A stretch of DNA of 64,000 nucleotides from Cryptomeria japonica (Eukaryota > Streptophyta > Pinopsida > Cupressales > Cupressaceae), in contig NC_081406.1 of the NCBI RefSeq assembly GCF_030272615.1, positions 239,184,422 through 239,248,421 on the forward strand. Direction: 5' to 3'. The notes under the pieces were generated by a model that saw nothing but the letters and a program-made list of their open reading frames with translations, had not been told where the DNA came from and did no database searches. The position numbers and the translations under genes are program-made. Of this stretch, positions 21,318 to 34,980 are shown one piece after another (the stretch's first letter is position 1; each line of letters begins with the position of its first letter).

Positions 21318-24300
21318 GTCCTAAGGTGTCATAGGACACCATATGACCCCTTAGGCAACAATATGACCCCTAACGACACCTAACGGGTCATATGGTATCC
21401 TAAGGGGTCATAGGACACCATATGACCTCTTGGGTTACCATAGGACCCATAACAACACCATATGGTGTCCTAAGTGGTCATAGGACACCATATGACCCCT
21501 TAGGACACCACACAACCCATAACGACACCATATGGTGTCTTAATGGGTCATAGGACACCATATGACCCCTTAGGTGTCGTTAGGGTTCATATTGTGCCCT
21601 AAGGGGGGATATGGTGTCCTATGACCCCTTAGGACACCATATGACCCCTTAGTACACCATATGGTGTCGGTATGTTTTGTATGGTTTCCTCTGACCCTTG
21701 AAGACACCATATGACCCCCTAGTACACCATATGGTGTCAGTATGGTCCTATGGTGTCCAATGATCCCTTAGGACACCATATGACCCCTTAGAACACCATA
21801 CGACCCATAATGACAACATAAGGTATCCTAAGGGGTCATATGGTGTCTTAAGGGCTCATAACACACCATATGACCCATTAAGACACAATATAATCCTTAA
21901 CAACACATAAGGGGTCATATGGTGTCCTAAGGGGTCATAGGACACCATACGACCCATAACGACACCATATTATGTCCTAAGGGGTCATATGGTGTCCTAA
22001 GGGGTCATAGGACACCATATGACCCCTTAGGACACCATATAACCCATAATGACACCATATTGTGTCCTAAGGGGTCATATGGTTTCCTAAGGGGGCATAG
22101 GACAACATATGACCCCTTAGGACACCATATGACCCATAACAACAACATATTGTATCCTAAAAGGTCACATGGTGTCCTAAGGGGTCATAGGATATAATAT
22201 GACCCCTTACAACACTATGACCCTTAACAACCTCATATTGTGTCTTAAGGGGTCATATGGTGTCCTAAGCGATCATAGGACAAAATATGACCCCTCATGA
22301 CACTATGACCCTTAACAACCCCATATTATGTCCTAAGGGGTCATATGGTGTCCTAAGGGGTCATAAGACATGAGATGATCCCTTAGGACACCATTTGACC
22401 CCTTAGAACACCATATAGTGTTGTTATGGGTCATATGGTGTCCTAAGGGGTCTTATAGTGTCCTATGACCCCTTAGCATACCATATAACCCCTTACGTGT
22501 CGTTAGGGTTCACATTGTGTCCTAAGGGGTCATACGGTGTCCTATGACCCCTTAGGACACTATGTGACCACTTAGGATACCATATGGTGTCATTATGGGT
22601 CATATGGTGTCCTAAGCAGTCATTAGGTGTCTTATGATCCCTTAGGACACCATACGACCCATAATGACAACATAAGATGTCCTAAGGGGTCATATGGTGT
22701 CTTAAAGGGTCATAACACACCATATGACCCGTTAAGACACAATATGATCCCTAACAACACCTAAGGGGTCATATGGTGTCCTAAGGGGTCATATGATACC
22801 ATATGACCCCTTAGGACACCATAGGACCCATAACAACACCATATTGTTTCATAAGGGGTCATATGGTGTCCTAAGGGGTCATAGGACACCATATGATCCC
22901 TTAGGACACCATACAACCCATAATGACACCATATTGTGTCCTAAGGGGTCATATGGTGTCCTAAGGGGTCATAGGACACCATATGACCCCTTAGGACACC
23001 ATACGACCCATAAGGATAGCATATTGTATCCTAACGGGTCATATAGTGTCTTAAGGGGTCATAGGACACAATATGATCCCTTATGACACTATGACCCTTA
23101 ACAACCCTATATTGTGTCCTAAGGGGTCATTGGACACAATATGACCCCTCACGACACTATGACCCTTAACAACCCCATATTGTGTCCTAAGGCGTCATAT
23201 GGTGTCCTAAGGGGTCATATGGTGTCCTAAGGGGTCATAAGACATGAAGTGGCCCCTTAGGACACCATGTGACCCCTTAGAATGCCATATAGTGTCGTTA
23301 TGGGTCATATGGTGTCCTAAGGGGTCATATGTTGTCCTAACGGGTCATATAGTGTCTTGTGACCCCTTAGGATACCATATAACCCCTTACCTGTCGTTAG
23401 CGTTCACATTGTGTCTTAAGGGGTCACATGGTGTCCTATGATCCCTTAGGACACTATATGACCCCTTAGGACACCATATGGTGTCATTATGGGTCGTATG
23501 GTGTCCTAAGCAGTCATTAGGTGTCTTATGATCCCGTAGGACACCATACGACCCATAATGACAACATAAGATGTCCTAAGTGGTCATATGGTGTCTTAAA
23601 GGGTCATAACACATCATATGACCCGTTAAGACATAATATGATCCCTAACGACACCTCAGGGGTCATATGTTGTCCAAAGAGGTCATAGGACACCATATGA
23701 CCCCTTAAGACACATACGACCCATAACAACACCATATTGTGTCCTAAGGGGTCATATGGTCTCCTAAGGGGTCATAGAACACCATATGACCCCTTAGGAC
23801 ACCATACAACCCATAACGACACCATATTGTGTCCTAAGGGGTCACATGATGTCCTATGGGGTTATAGGACACCATATGACCCTTTAGGATACCATATGAC
23901 CCATAATGATAGCATATTGTATCCTAAGGGGTCATATGGTGTCCTAAGGGGTCATAGGACACAATATGATTCCTTATGACACTATGACCCTTAACAAACC
24001 CATATTGTATCCTAAGGGGTCATATGGTGTCCTAAGGGGTCATAAGACACAATATGACCCCTCACGACACTATGACCCTTATCAATCTCATATTATGTCC
24101 TAAGGCATCATATGGTGTCATAAGGGGTCATATGGTGTCCTTAGGGGTCATAGGACATGAGATGGCCCCTTAGGACACCATGTGACCCCTTATAATGCCA
24201 TATAGTGTTGTTATGGGTCATATGGTGTCCTAAGGGGTCATATGGTGTCTTAACAGGTCATATAGTGTCCTATGACCCCTTAGGATACCATATAACCCCT

Positions 24301-25394
24301 TACTTGTCATTAGGGTTCACATTGTGTCCAAAGGGGTCACATGGTGTCCTGTGATCCCTTAGCACACTATATGACCCCTTAGGACACCATATGGTGTCAT
24401 TATGGGTTGTATGGTGTCCAGTGGTCATTAGGTGTCTTATGATCCCTTAGGACACCATAAGACCCACAATGACAACATAAGGTGTCGTGAGGGATCATAT
24501 TGTGTCTTAAGGGGTCATAACAGATCATATGACCTGTTAAGACATAATATGACCCCTAACGACACCTAAGGGGTCATATGGTGTCCTAAGAGGTCATGGG
24601 ACACCATATGACCCCTTAGGACACCATACGACCTATAACGACACCATATTGTGTCCTAAGGGGTCATTGGACACCATATGACCCCTTAGGACACCATACA
24701 ACCCATAATGATACCATATTGTGTCCAAAGGGGACATATGGTGTCCTAGGGGGTCGTAGAAGACCATATGACCCTTTAGGACACACTATGACCCATAACG
24801 ACACCTAAGGGGTTATCTGGTGTCCTAAGGGGTCATAGGACACCATATGATCTCTTAGGTTACCATAGGACCCATAATGATACCATATGTTGTCCTAAGT
24901 GGTCATAGGACACCATATGACCCCTTAGGAAACCATACAACCCATAACGACACCATATGGTGTCTTAATGGGTCATAGGACACCATATGACCCCTTAGGT
25001 GTCGTTAAGGGTCATAATGTGTCCTAAGGGATCATATGATGTCCTACAATGCCTTAGGACACCTTATGACCCCTTAGTACACCATATGGTGTTGGCATGG
25101 TTCGTATTGTTTCCTATGACTACTTACGAGACCATATCACCCTCTAGTACACCATATGGTGTCAGTATGGTCCTATAGCGTCTGATGATCCCTTAGGACA
25201 CCATATGACCCCTTAGGACACCATATGACCCATAATGACAACATAATGTGTCCTAAGGGGTCATGTGGTGTCTTAAGGGGTCATAGCACACCATATGACC
25301 CATTAAGACACAATATGATCCCTAACAAAACCTAAGGGGTCATATGGTGTCCTAAGGGGTCATACGACACATAACAACACCATATTGTGTCCTA
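21318..25394. repeat. 4.1-kb array of self-complementary minisatellite repeats
   Basis: The array is built from GGTCATATGGTGTCCTAAGG and its reverse complement in alternation, so neighbouring units can pair. For example, 22945-22962 and 22973-22990 are perfect 18-bp inverted arms around a 10-base loop. A marker segment (ATAATGACAACATAA) recurs at 21806, 22660, 23554, 24465 (one variant base) and 25231. This gives a higher-order period of 0.77-0.91 kb. ORFs within it are low-complexity and not believable genes. Confidence 0.95.
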
Positions 25395-25805
25395 CACTAG
25401 TACATTCGGGTTAAAATTTCGATGGCAAATCGTTGTAATTCCGACACAATTTCGTCGCACTACCGACAAAAAAAGTCATCGAAAACTTTGTGTCAGAAGT
25501 TCCGACTATCCTTTTGGTCGTTGCAATTCCGACATCACCTCCAACCTTTCCGATGGCAGCCATGGATGCTCATACCCTGAAAGAATACCGTCGCGATCTC
25601 GGCCTATTGTCGGAATTCCGAATCCAAAGGATAAAATTCCAATAGAGGAGTGCCATTGGATGCACAAAATCCTCATCGGAACTCTCCTGGAGGCTGTCGA
25701 TGGCCTCTAGGAGATTTCCTACGAGGATTTTGTGCATCCGACAGCACTCCTCTGTCGGAATTTTATCCTTTGGAGTCGGAATTCCGACGATAGGTCGATT
25801 TTTCA
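25395..25805. mobile_element. Truncated CACTA-like element end with a 92-bp hairpin
   Basis: It opens with CACTAGTA exactly where the tandem array stops. Subterminal GTCGGAATTCCGAC-type motifs repeat throughout, as in plant CACTA elements. Arms 25603-25694 and 25703-25794 are near-perfect inverse copies around an 8-base loop. No matching TACTAGTG end was found downstream, so it is truncated or is a foldback derivative. Confidence 0.55.
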
Positions 25806-25839
25806 GAATTTTTTTTTTTATAGAAAAAGATTGACATTG

Positions 25840-25976
25840 GTATCTCTCTTCTCTATCCCTCTCTACTATCTCTCTTCTCTCTCCCCTCTCTAGGTCTCTT
25901 TCTCCATCCCTCTCTTCTTCCTCTCCCTCTCTACTTCTCTTTCTCTACCCTCTCTAGGTCATTATCTTTTCCTCCC

Positions 25977-26023
<47 letters not shown>

Positions 26024-26040
26024 TCTATAGGTCTCACATT
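25840..26040 (+). repeat. Pyrimidine-rich tract with a (TC)n microsatellite
   Basis: Low-complexity C/T sequence with an uninterrupted TC run at about 25981-26020. It is the right-hand counterpart of the tract at 21060-21317. Confidence 0.85.
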
Positions 26041-27532
26041 CCATTCCTCCATCATTACCCATGTTGTCAAGTTGCAAGATATTTCCCAAAGTACTTGGTT
26101 GCGAGGGTTGATTTGCTTAAGTGTTGGAGTCAGAGTTAGATGAGACCTGCATGATTAAGCTGTATTAAGTGATCAAGTCACCAAGATCTCAATTGTAAAC
26201 ATGACTAGGTTATAGGGTTTTAGGGTATAGCATAGGTCAAGATTGAGGTATGGTGGTCAAGAATTACCTTCCAATGACAAAAGACATCCAAATGATGAAG
26301 AATGAAGGCGATGAACTCATAGAAGTTTGGAGGAGATAATTTGACTAAGTTAAAATTTTGTTTAAGTCATGGTCATGATACTAGCTTGCTCATCAATAGC
26401 AATTTGTGCGAATGAACCCTAGAAATGTGCCCATGCTAGAGAAGCAAGAATTCCAATAAAACCTAAGGCAATGCTAGTAAGGGGTCAAAATTAAAGAATT
26501 AGGGTACAAAAAACAAAATTTGGCTAAGTCGAGATGTTGCTCAAGGATGACCTAAATCATGGAGTGTAAATCAATCATGAAACATGAGAATGGATAGGTC
26601 TTGACCCAAGCAACATAAGTCCCCCTTGTGATTCTAGCAGATATCACATCACAATCATTGAGTCTATCTGCAATATAAAGTCAAGACCTGACTACTGGAA
26701 TCTTGGAGTCATCCCATTTGATCACGTAGTTTAGCACTTGGGAGGATTTTGTTCAATAGAGGATAGAATACTTAGTATTTTATTTTGTGTTGCATAGTGC
26801 ATAAAAAACACATCAACAGAAACCGTTGAAAGGTTTGGTTAAAGCCTTCGAATCACAATCTCTACAAGAAGCTATCAAGAGTGCCCAGAATTTGGAAACT
26901 TTAGTATCCAAGAACATAATTCATAAGGCACCACTTTTAGAGCAACCAAAGAAGCTTATCAATGTAATATTTTATTTACCTTGGATATGTTTTATCCTAA
27001 GTGTGATATTCCACTATTAAAATGCTTAATTAGGTAATATTTTTACTTAGGTAGAATAAGATAATGAGTTGCACATTTTCCTTCTTTGATTGAGATTCTA
27101 CTTTTTCCTTGTCACAAATTTGGAAACTTGGATAAGCAATTTATTTTTTTGGTTTTCTACCTCTTCATGATCCTCATGGATTTGGAATCTTGGAAGCTAT
27201 ATATTGTAGGTTTTTCCTCGATTAACATATCAAATGAAACTATTGTGAGCTTTCATATCTTAACATACCAAGGGCTTAGGTTTGGGGATGATAGGGGGAT
27301 GACGAAGGGGGCAGGGTGGGATGCAAATATATATACAACTTAAAAAATTAATTATAAAAGGATGTGTATAGAATAAGTATAACAACTGTAAATAAAACTT
27401 TGCCACACTATGTAAATTTTACAATAAACATTAAAAATATGTCAATGATTGCAGAAAGAAGGTTTTGTAGAAAAGTGGCTAATAATTAAAGCCTGATGAA
27501 AGCATAAATCCATTATTGTACATTATGAAATG
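26041..27532. other. Intergenic, no supported gene
   Basis: No gene or element boundary is seen. A 64-residue ORF at 26826 (VKAFESQSLQEAIKSAQNLE) faintly resembles retrotransposon gag sequence but is too short to call. Confidence 0.4.
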
Positions 27533-27895
27533 TCAACATGCAAACAAACTGTTATTTGATCTGAGACAACGAGTTAATTTTGCATGTAGTGTATATGATA
27601 GAAAGAAAGCTAATACAAGTGCAATGCTTATGCTGTACAAAAACCATTTGAAGAAATTTGATATTAGCTTTCTCTCTTTTCCATCATTCTCATCGAATTG
27701 TTCTACCCCATGAATAGGCAAAGAGCCCTTAATGCCTCCAACACCAAGAGCCATGACATACAGACTAGTGTAGAGTATTATAGTTTGTCCACCTTCCACC
27801 TGCTTGCAAATCCCAGCTTTGTATGCACTTCCCATGTCACATGCCGGAGGCTTTAGTGAAGGAAAATGTGCTTGTACTGTTAATAATACCCAACC
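27533..27895 (-). pseudogene. NPF (NRT1/PTR) transporter exon fragment
   Basis: The reading starts at an AG acceptor (GCAG before 27895) with GWVLLTVQAHFPSLKPPAC. It continues through LYTSLYVMALGVGGIKGSLP and VEQFDENDGKERKLISNFF, all hallmarks of the nitrate/peptide proton-coupled transporter family (MFS fold, plasma or vacuolar membrane). The part after WFLYSISIALVLAF no longer matches the family. No other NPF exon was recognised within several kb. It is a retained or captured single exon, or the remnant of a decayed gene. Confidence 0.75.
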
Positions 27896-27901
27896 CTGCA
27901 T

Positions 27902-28511
27902 ATTTCATGAACATCAGAATCTAAACAAGTCGGGAAGAATTTTTGTAAACTCTGGAAATAACAGTATTGCAAGTTGAATTCCACTGTTATTTCTGAGCAT
28001 AAAACAATAGGTTCTATGTTATCACATTCTTTTATTTGTTCAGGGCTGATTAATTACAACAAAATCATAGGTTCTATATGATCCTAGTTTTCTATTGTAC
28101 AGAACAGATTGCTTATAGTTGTTTATTTTCCTGGTCCTTAGAGCTTAGTTTACATATTTGCATGCTAGCGGGAAAGGTTTAAACATGGGATGTCAGACGA
28201 CTATTCGCTCAAATTATTGAAATTATTCATCTTATAAGTGAAATCTAGTGTTTGCTTTTGGATAGTTTTGTAATGACGTTAGTAAATTATTTGATTGCTT
28301 TGAAGGGTTCCTCTGGAGACAAGGAGTTCCGCTGGTTTGTTTGCCAACTTTGCCTATTCATAACAATGTGCAAAAGTTATGCCTGTGCTTAGCACTGATA
28401 CTGTTCTAATATTATATAACCTCCTGCTGGTCACTCCCTTCTTTTGCATTCCTTTGATCACAAGGAGTGAGCGTTCTTCTATCTCTAGTCCCCTAATGCC
28501 AAAGTGGAGGG
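27902..28511. other. Intergenic, nothing recognised
   Basis: No ORF, repeat or RNA gene is supported here. Confidence 0.5.
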
Positions 28512-28640
28512 CTAAAGCTTGATAATGCGAAGGGCTTTACATTCACTATCCATAATGAGTCCTCCACTTCCTGTAATACCTGGGTTGTCCTTTGGAGCAA
28601 TGTCAAAATTGAATTTGAATCTGCCTTTCTGTTGTGGAAC
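28512..28640 (-). pseudogene. LINE RNase H N-terminal fragment
   Basis: About 40 residues read PQQKGRFKFNFDIAPKDNP then GITGSGGLIMDSECKALRI. This matches the start of the LINE-type RNase H domain (K-x-NFDGA-x-KGNPG-x-x-GxGG-x-I-x-D). The rest of the domain is missing. Confidence 0.6.
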
Positions 28641-28751
28641 ACATTTTCTATAGGCTTCTACCATGGATCCATTTATTAGGAGAATTAATGATCTCAGGAT
28701 TTGAATGTCTATCCTATGATTTGGATAGGATTTAAGACTTTTAACTATCAA

Positions 28752-31399
28752 ATGCTTGGCAAGAGGTCAAGGCATTTTAGTTACAGTGTTTCTCAAGCTT
28801 CTCTGGAGAGAGTTTTACCTTACATGTTTGTGTGCTTTTGTTAAGATATCAGTGGTAGTAAGTAGCGTAGTATAAGAATTTGTAGGTCAATGAGGTTTCT
28901 TGAGATAAGAAAGAATTGACCTTGTAAGAACACACTAACATAGAAGGACAAGCAAATGTCTACATCCAATCTTTGTTATTAAAAAGGCATAATAGAAACT
29001 ATCATTAAACTTGACTAAAAGATTGAATCAAACTAAAATGAATTAAAATGAAAAAGGTGGGGTAAGATAATAATCTGAAGAGAACAGTATGCATAGTTAA
29101 GGCTTTGGCCATGTCAATGTTAAGATAAAAATTCATAAAATTCATAATAATGGTTTCAACTAAAAAAACAACCATGAACCATAATCGTCTTCAGTATGTC
29201 TTTGTATTTTGTTGACAATCAGACATAACAAACAAAGTCACAAAAGCAAAACCGAGCTTCTTCTATTTGCAAGGAACTTCGCTGTCTACAACCATTCTTT
29301 ATTTAAAGAACATTAAAAGGCAAGTATAATAATACACAGTACTAAAAATAAGTTTTTGAGTGTATTTTGAAGATGTCAACCAAATTGAGAAACACGTAAA
29401 TTATAGATCATAAATTCAACATTTTTCTGAATGCTTACAGAGAACAAAAGTTGCAGCAAGGATTCCGCCATGTTTGGATTTATCCATAGGTTTGTTTCTT
29501 TAGTCCACATATTCCTCTAGCTGGTGTGCATCACCTCGTTCATATTTTTATCAATAAAACATTTTCATCAAGATAAAACCTGCAATCATGTTAGACAAGT
29601 ATTGAAAGTATAATTCATAGATTAACCATTTCAACTAGGTTTAGATAGCATATATTCATAACTATTTCAATTTTATGTGAACTACACAATATCTATAATG
29701 CATATTTGGAGTTAAACCATAATAGGGCTTGGATGAGAAACATGATAGGGCACCTGAAGCTATCCACATGCTAAGCCCAAGAGCGGATATACCATCCCTC
29801 TTGGCCCCATGTGGCAGTCCGCCATCCATATGAGGTGGTGTTCTTAGTGGGTAAACTTGTACTTGCCCTCCCTATCCATGCTACCTTATCCACCCTTCTA
29901 TGATTGAGACCTCTTTAATCACAATGGTAGAGGTTGATGGGGAAACCACAATAGGGTGTCCTGAGCATCCCTCCCTTCTAAGCCCAAGGGCAGGATACAC
30001 CTTTGGCCCCCTTGGCCCACATGTGGCAGACACATCAGTCATCCACCTTGGGGTAGTGTACTTAGAAGAGGACCTCATCATAGTTTCCCCTCCTTGTATT
30101 CCCCTATTAACCCCCTCATGATTGATTGTAGCAATTTAAGAATCAGATATTCAATATTATTTCTCATATCCAATGTAGGGGAGGTTATGTATCAAGTATA
30201 ATATTGCATTGCATATTATTATCTATGTCTATATGAGAATAATTAATCATAAGAGTACTATTATGCTGCATACCACAAATGGAGTAAGATTACTATTGCC
30301 TGTAGTAAACAATAATTTCATATCTGATCTGTTTGCTTGATTGCTGATATATATATTAGGAGTTGATTTGCTCTTATGAGTGCTGATGCTGATTGAACTA
30401 CTTTCCTTGATGTAGATGTAGTTATCCTTGATGTCCTGTCTATTCATGCATGATAGCTTCGGTAAGATAAAACTTATTATAAGAAAGAATAGATAATCAA
30501 CTTATTGATAAGAAAGAATAAGTGAGTCAACCTCAGCACTCTGAAGTTTATTTCCATGACATGTTATGAATATATAAACATTTCCAGTACCTTGCCTGAA
30601 GTCTGTACAATGTAAACTTTTATGAGCATCAATCTTGTGCAATCATGTTGCACAGTAGTGCTTTAAATACATAATTTAATCTCAGAAATTAAGAAATAAA
30701 AAATCAAAGTTTAAAAAAGTGCAGTGATTGTGTTACCTCAAATGTTGATAAAATCCTGGAGTTTGAGGGAATTCTTAACTTAATAGTAAAGATAACCTGT
30801 GAACATTGAAACCATAATATTTGTTAGTTACAAATTCAATTTTCTATCTTAAAAAAAAATAAAATACCAAGAGATTTTCTAGTTGGAACAGAGTTTTCAA
30901 GCTCGAGTTGGAAGATTCGCAAAGATAATAATGTTGTGAAATCTTCAAACCATAGAAATCAATTTTACAAAGCACTCACAAAAAAATTAAAAAACCGAGC
31001 AACATAGACAAAAAGATCAAAGTTGAAAGCTGGAACATGGGGACAAAGTATCTTTAAGAACACCATTAAAGTAGATGAGTATGGTGCTTAACATGGGCAA
31101 TCCTCCCACATGAATAGTTAGAATGTGCAGATGATTTAACTTTTAACTTTTCCACAGAAAGATACATTGTTTTGTTTATATAACAGTAACCTAGATTTAA
31201 CCCAAATCATGGATTTATATTTTCCTCCATCTAACCTATTCTTTTTCTTTTTTTCTCTGAATTGAAGAAAGCTGAGAAAAACTGAATGTCAAAGACATAA
31301 TAGTTGCCCAGGAAGACATAAATAAAATCGTAGAACCAGTGGCTTTATGTAATAGATGAAAACATAAGAAAAGATGTGGATCCCAATGATCTCAGCTAT
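28752..31399. other. Intergenic, with a diverged direct repeat at about 29733-30090
   Basis: No gene recognised. Around 29733-29870 and 29955-30090 two stretches share TAAGCCCAAG(A/G)GC(A/G)GGAT, CTTGGCCC and CATGTGGCAG in the same order. This suggests an old tandem duplication or the two ends of a small element. Confidence 0.45.
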
Positions 31400-31690
31400 A
31401 TTCCCTTATGCTTAAATGAATGTCCATTCCCTGTTCCAAAGGTTCCCATTTTGGCACAGGTGGGGAGGATGCTGGCAAAGGTTGTAAAATTTTTCAACAA
31501 GTCCAAATTTTGCATATCCAACGACCATCACAGTCCATGAGACACATTTCTTGGAGGAATTTTGTCAAACAGTTCACGTACCCTGTCTCTGCTTCCACAT
31601 GTTGCATACATGTCTGCCCATTGAAATTTGAACATTAACAATGGTGGTAGAGTTTTGGAACTTTGGGAACAAACTAAGAATAAGTATAAG
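31400..31690 (-). pseudogene. PPR (pentatricopeptide repeat) gene fragment
   Basis: The minus-strand reading gives ADMYATCGSRDRVRELFDKI followed by PPRNV. After a frame change it gives VSWTVMVVGYAKFGLVEKF, then TTFASILPTCAKMG in the first frame. These are plant PPR repeats of the organelle RNA-binding family. At least two frame breaks and the short length (about two and a half repeats) make it a pseudogene. Confidence 0.75.
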
Positions 31691-31713
31691 AATTGCAGAT
31701 GAAACTTTGGCAT

Positions 31714-34700
31714 ACTAAGTGTTTAAACTAGTCAACATAAAAAAAATGGAAATGATTGCATTAACAATAAGAATGGTGGGTAGAGGTTTGGGGTCAATGG
31801 GTAGTTCCCCTTGTGGGGTGTTTGGGGCAGAGCCCCCATCAAGGTTAGGGGGCATTGCCAAACCTTTAATACGGATGACATTTTCACAATAATTTCACCA
31901 TTTTTGTTTAGAATTGGAGTTTCTAATTGGGGGCCATGGGAGACTCATAGGCATCCTCAAGATGGTCAAGAGACTCCTTGGAGTCCCTAGGATGTCCATA
32001 AGTGGTATGGCAAGGGGATGTTTCCCCTAAGTATTGCATCCTGAAAAAATAGGGATTTTGGAGGGGGGGAAGGGGTCCCCATGTTTCAATGGTTTCAAAA
32101 GATTCTAAGTTTTTTTTTTATCTTGTCATAACAAAATATACTCCTCTTGCATCCTTGGATGATTTGAAAATTGAAAACAATTTGACAAGAAAAAACTAAC
32201 TTCTAAAGTTTAGACTTAGTTTTCTTTTTTTATCCAAGTCACTACAACATTTCAATGATCAAAGTAGCTTTTTTTTGGTGGTTTTGAAGCATCCAAAAGG
32301 CTTGATAAATTCAATATTCTCTTTCATTCCACCAAAATTGGAGATCAAGAAGCATGCTCACAAACAAGGATTTGTTTGTAACTTAAGGCAATTGACTACT
32401 TGTTGGGGCATTTTTAGGTCTAAAGAACATAACATTGTGTCAAAAAGGCCCATAAGACCCCATTTTCATCCAAAACTTGTCTCTTTTGGTCATAGAAGCA
32501 TTTAAGGAAAAAAAAATCACACAACCAATGATATGCCTATACCATACATATTTGAGTTAAAATAAAAATAAAAAATTCACAAGGTTTGGAGACCATTGAA
32601 CAATTTTGGAGATTGCTAATACATACACTCAATTTATAAAGTCTCAATTTGATGTACTTAATCTTTGAGAGGCCTATACAAAAGCATTTTGTAATTGCGA
32701 ACTAAGATAAATTTCCATTTTTGGCAGTTTTCATCATGGATTATGGTATTAAATTCCGACATTCTATTGTCAAGATAAATTCAGAGAACCATTTGTACTC
32801 GAAACAAGGGATAGTGAAAAATTACATTATGTAGGATCTCCTACCCTATCTCATTGAATTCATTCCTACACCAAGTGACTATGAACAAAAGCGTAGGTAT
32901 TTAACAACAATGACATAGTCCATGGACTAGTGATCCTCCTCTTGATACTCCATCTACAAATGAGAACATCTCTTATACATGTTGCTACTTCAGAATTAAA
33001 AGTTGCTTCTTCTAGAACTTTCCATGATTCTTTGCAATAGGATTATATGTCTTCTAGATTCACCCCACTAGGACACATTCATATCAAGCATCTTTACTTT
33101 TTTGAAAAGTAGACCACATTTCAGATCTAGATGACACCATAATGACTTTGATTTCCTCTTGCAAGATATTCCTCAATCGTGTATTGCTTCATCGAAGTTC
33201 AAATTTGCTTCTTCAAGGGCTCTCAATGATTCTCTATATAGGATTCTTTGTCTCTATGAGATCCACTTCATTGGGAGGCCTACTTAAACATTTCACATCT
33301 GTTCGTGGACTCTCACCTTTCAAATATGTTATGAAATCAACTATGTTATGCTATTTTGATTTTATTATCATTTATATTTAACAATTTTAAAAATGTTATC
33401 ACTTACATTAATTTCTAGGTTAATATTTATTTTGTAGATTCTAATAGAATTGAATACCATACCCAAACAATATCTAGTATGAACTAGTTAGTTACAGGCT
33501 AGGTTCCAAGCGTACTTGGTAACACAATTTTTGAGCTTGTGTTTGTTTATGATTTAACGATTGATGCATCTAGTTTTGCTACACATCTACTTTGAATACA
33601 ATGAGAGGGTGATTTTGTCTAAGCCAAGAGACCCTACTATCTAATATCACCCAAGAAAGATACTAATATTTTACCTTGGAAATATAAGCCTTTTGTAAGT
33701 ATAATTCAATGAATTGTGATAATAACTCAAAATGAAGTGAATTAAAATTTGATTGAGTTCCCCATTGTATTTTAACAAATCACCTAGGAAGATGTTCATT
33801 CCTAACAATTTCCAATTCTCTTTCCAAAAGGATGAAAAAGAGGAGAAAGGAACTAATTAATGTTGGGACAGAATTTAGAAGACCTATGTTTTGTGTCTGA
33901 AAGCTACTAGCCCAGAGAGCATGGAAACAATTTGAAGTCATGGGAGAGAGTTTCAGTTCTATCTCCAGAAATTATGTGTAGTACTCTTGTATTGAATTTT
34001 TAAATCCTTCTAAGTTTAAATGTTCATGAGGAAACTCTAAAATTTTAATAAAATACATAAATGAAAACCAATTTTGTTTTCGTCGAAATACTTTTGAAAA
34101 TCACATCACCTCAGTAATTGAACTGTAACAATAAGATTGCATACAAAGTGCAGGTTTACTATGAAACATGTTAAAAGGGTTAAACTATTTCAATTAATAC
34201 AAACACTGGAACTATTAAACAACAATAGCTTGTTGGTAATCAATATTTTGGACTATACCCACATTTTACACCTTTTCATATAGTTACAAAGAACATAGAA
34301 AACATGTACGTGGAACTACAGATTCCAACATATGTAAAAATACAACAATCTAAATAAGAATGGGAAGCATGTGGAGAATGGTTAAGACATGCATAAATAA
34401 AAGGAAAACAAAAATCTCTCAATGTGTATCACAAACAAATCAAGGAAAAAAGCTTTTAGGCAAGGGACCGATATGATCATAAAAATTTCAAAACTTCCAA
34501 AGTATAGAGCATTTGAGATTTTACAGAGAATGCGCTAATTTAGTTTTATTCATGATGTGTTGTTCGTGTTGACTCTGTTGGACCTTGCAATTAAGATTCA
34601 ATATACGTACATTATTCAATAAGATTAACTGTGCAACATAATGAAATATTGAAAAGTGTGTTATCTTATTGAGCTTCACTTTGTTTTGAGAATAGTTTAA

Positions 34701-34980
34701 TATTCTCTACTTAACAAGGCCAACCACGTGAAGGTGGAAGCTCATTTGGCCCCTCCCCCCTAACATCACTCTAAATTCCCCATTAACATCTAACATCATT
34801 CATTCTTTCATCCATTATTAAAATATAACATTCATTCATTATCACATAACGTTCATTAACACATAAAATTCATTAACTTTCATTAAAAAGCAACATTCAT
34901 CAATAATCATCAACACATATCATTCATGAACATTCATTAGCACATAATTACATTCATTAACACATAAAAATCAGTCATTA
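31714..34980. other. Intergenic with minor repeats
   Basis: No gene recognised. A diverged direct repeat lies at about 32985-33075 and 33190-33290 (TTGCTTCTTC, AATGATTCT/CATGATTCT, GATTC). A minisatellite built on ATTCATTAACACATAA covers about 34795-34980, next to the 3' end of the SET-Transposase_24 gene. Confidence 0.5.

Noticed and set aside
22793..23979. ORFs inside the palindromic array
   Set aside because: They encode repeats such as CPKGSYGVLRGHRTPYDPLG that mirror the DNA repeat; any frame of such an array can stay open without being a gene.
21318..25394. CRISPR-like appearance of a repeat-spacer array
   Set aside because: The units alternate in orientation, have no unique spacers and sit in a plant nuclear context.
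32238..32260. CACTACAA as the left end of the large CACTA element
   Set aside because: No matching TTGTAGTG end was found beyond 59480 in the window, so the match to the CACTA start could be chance.
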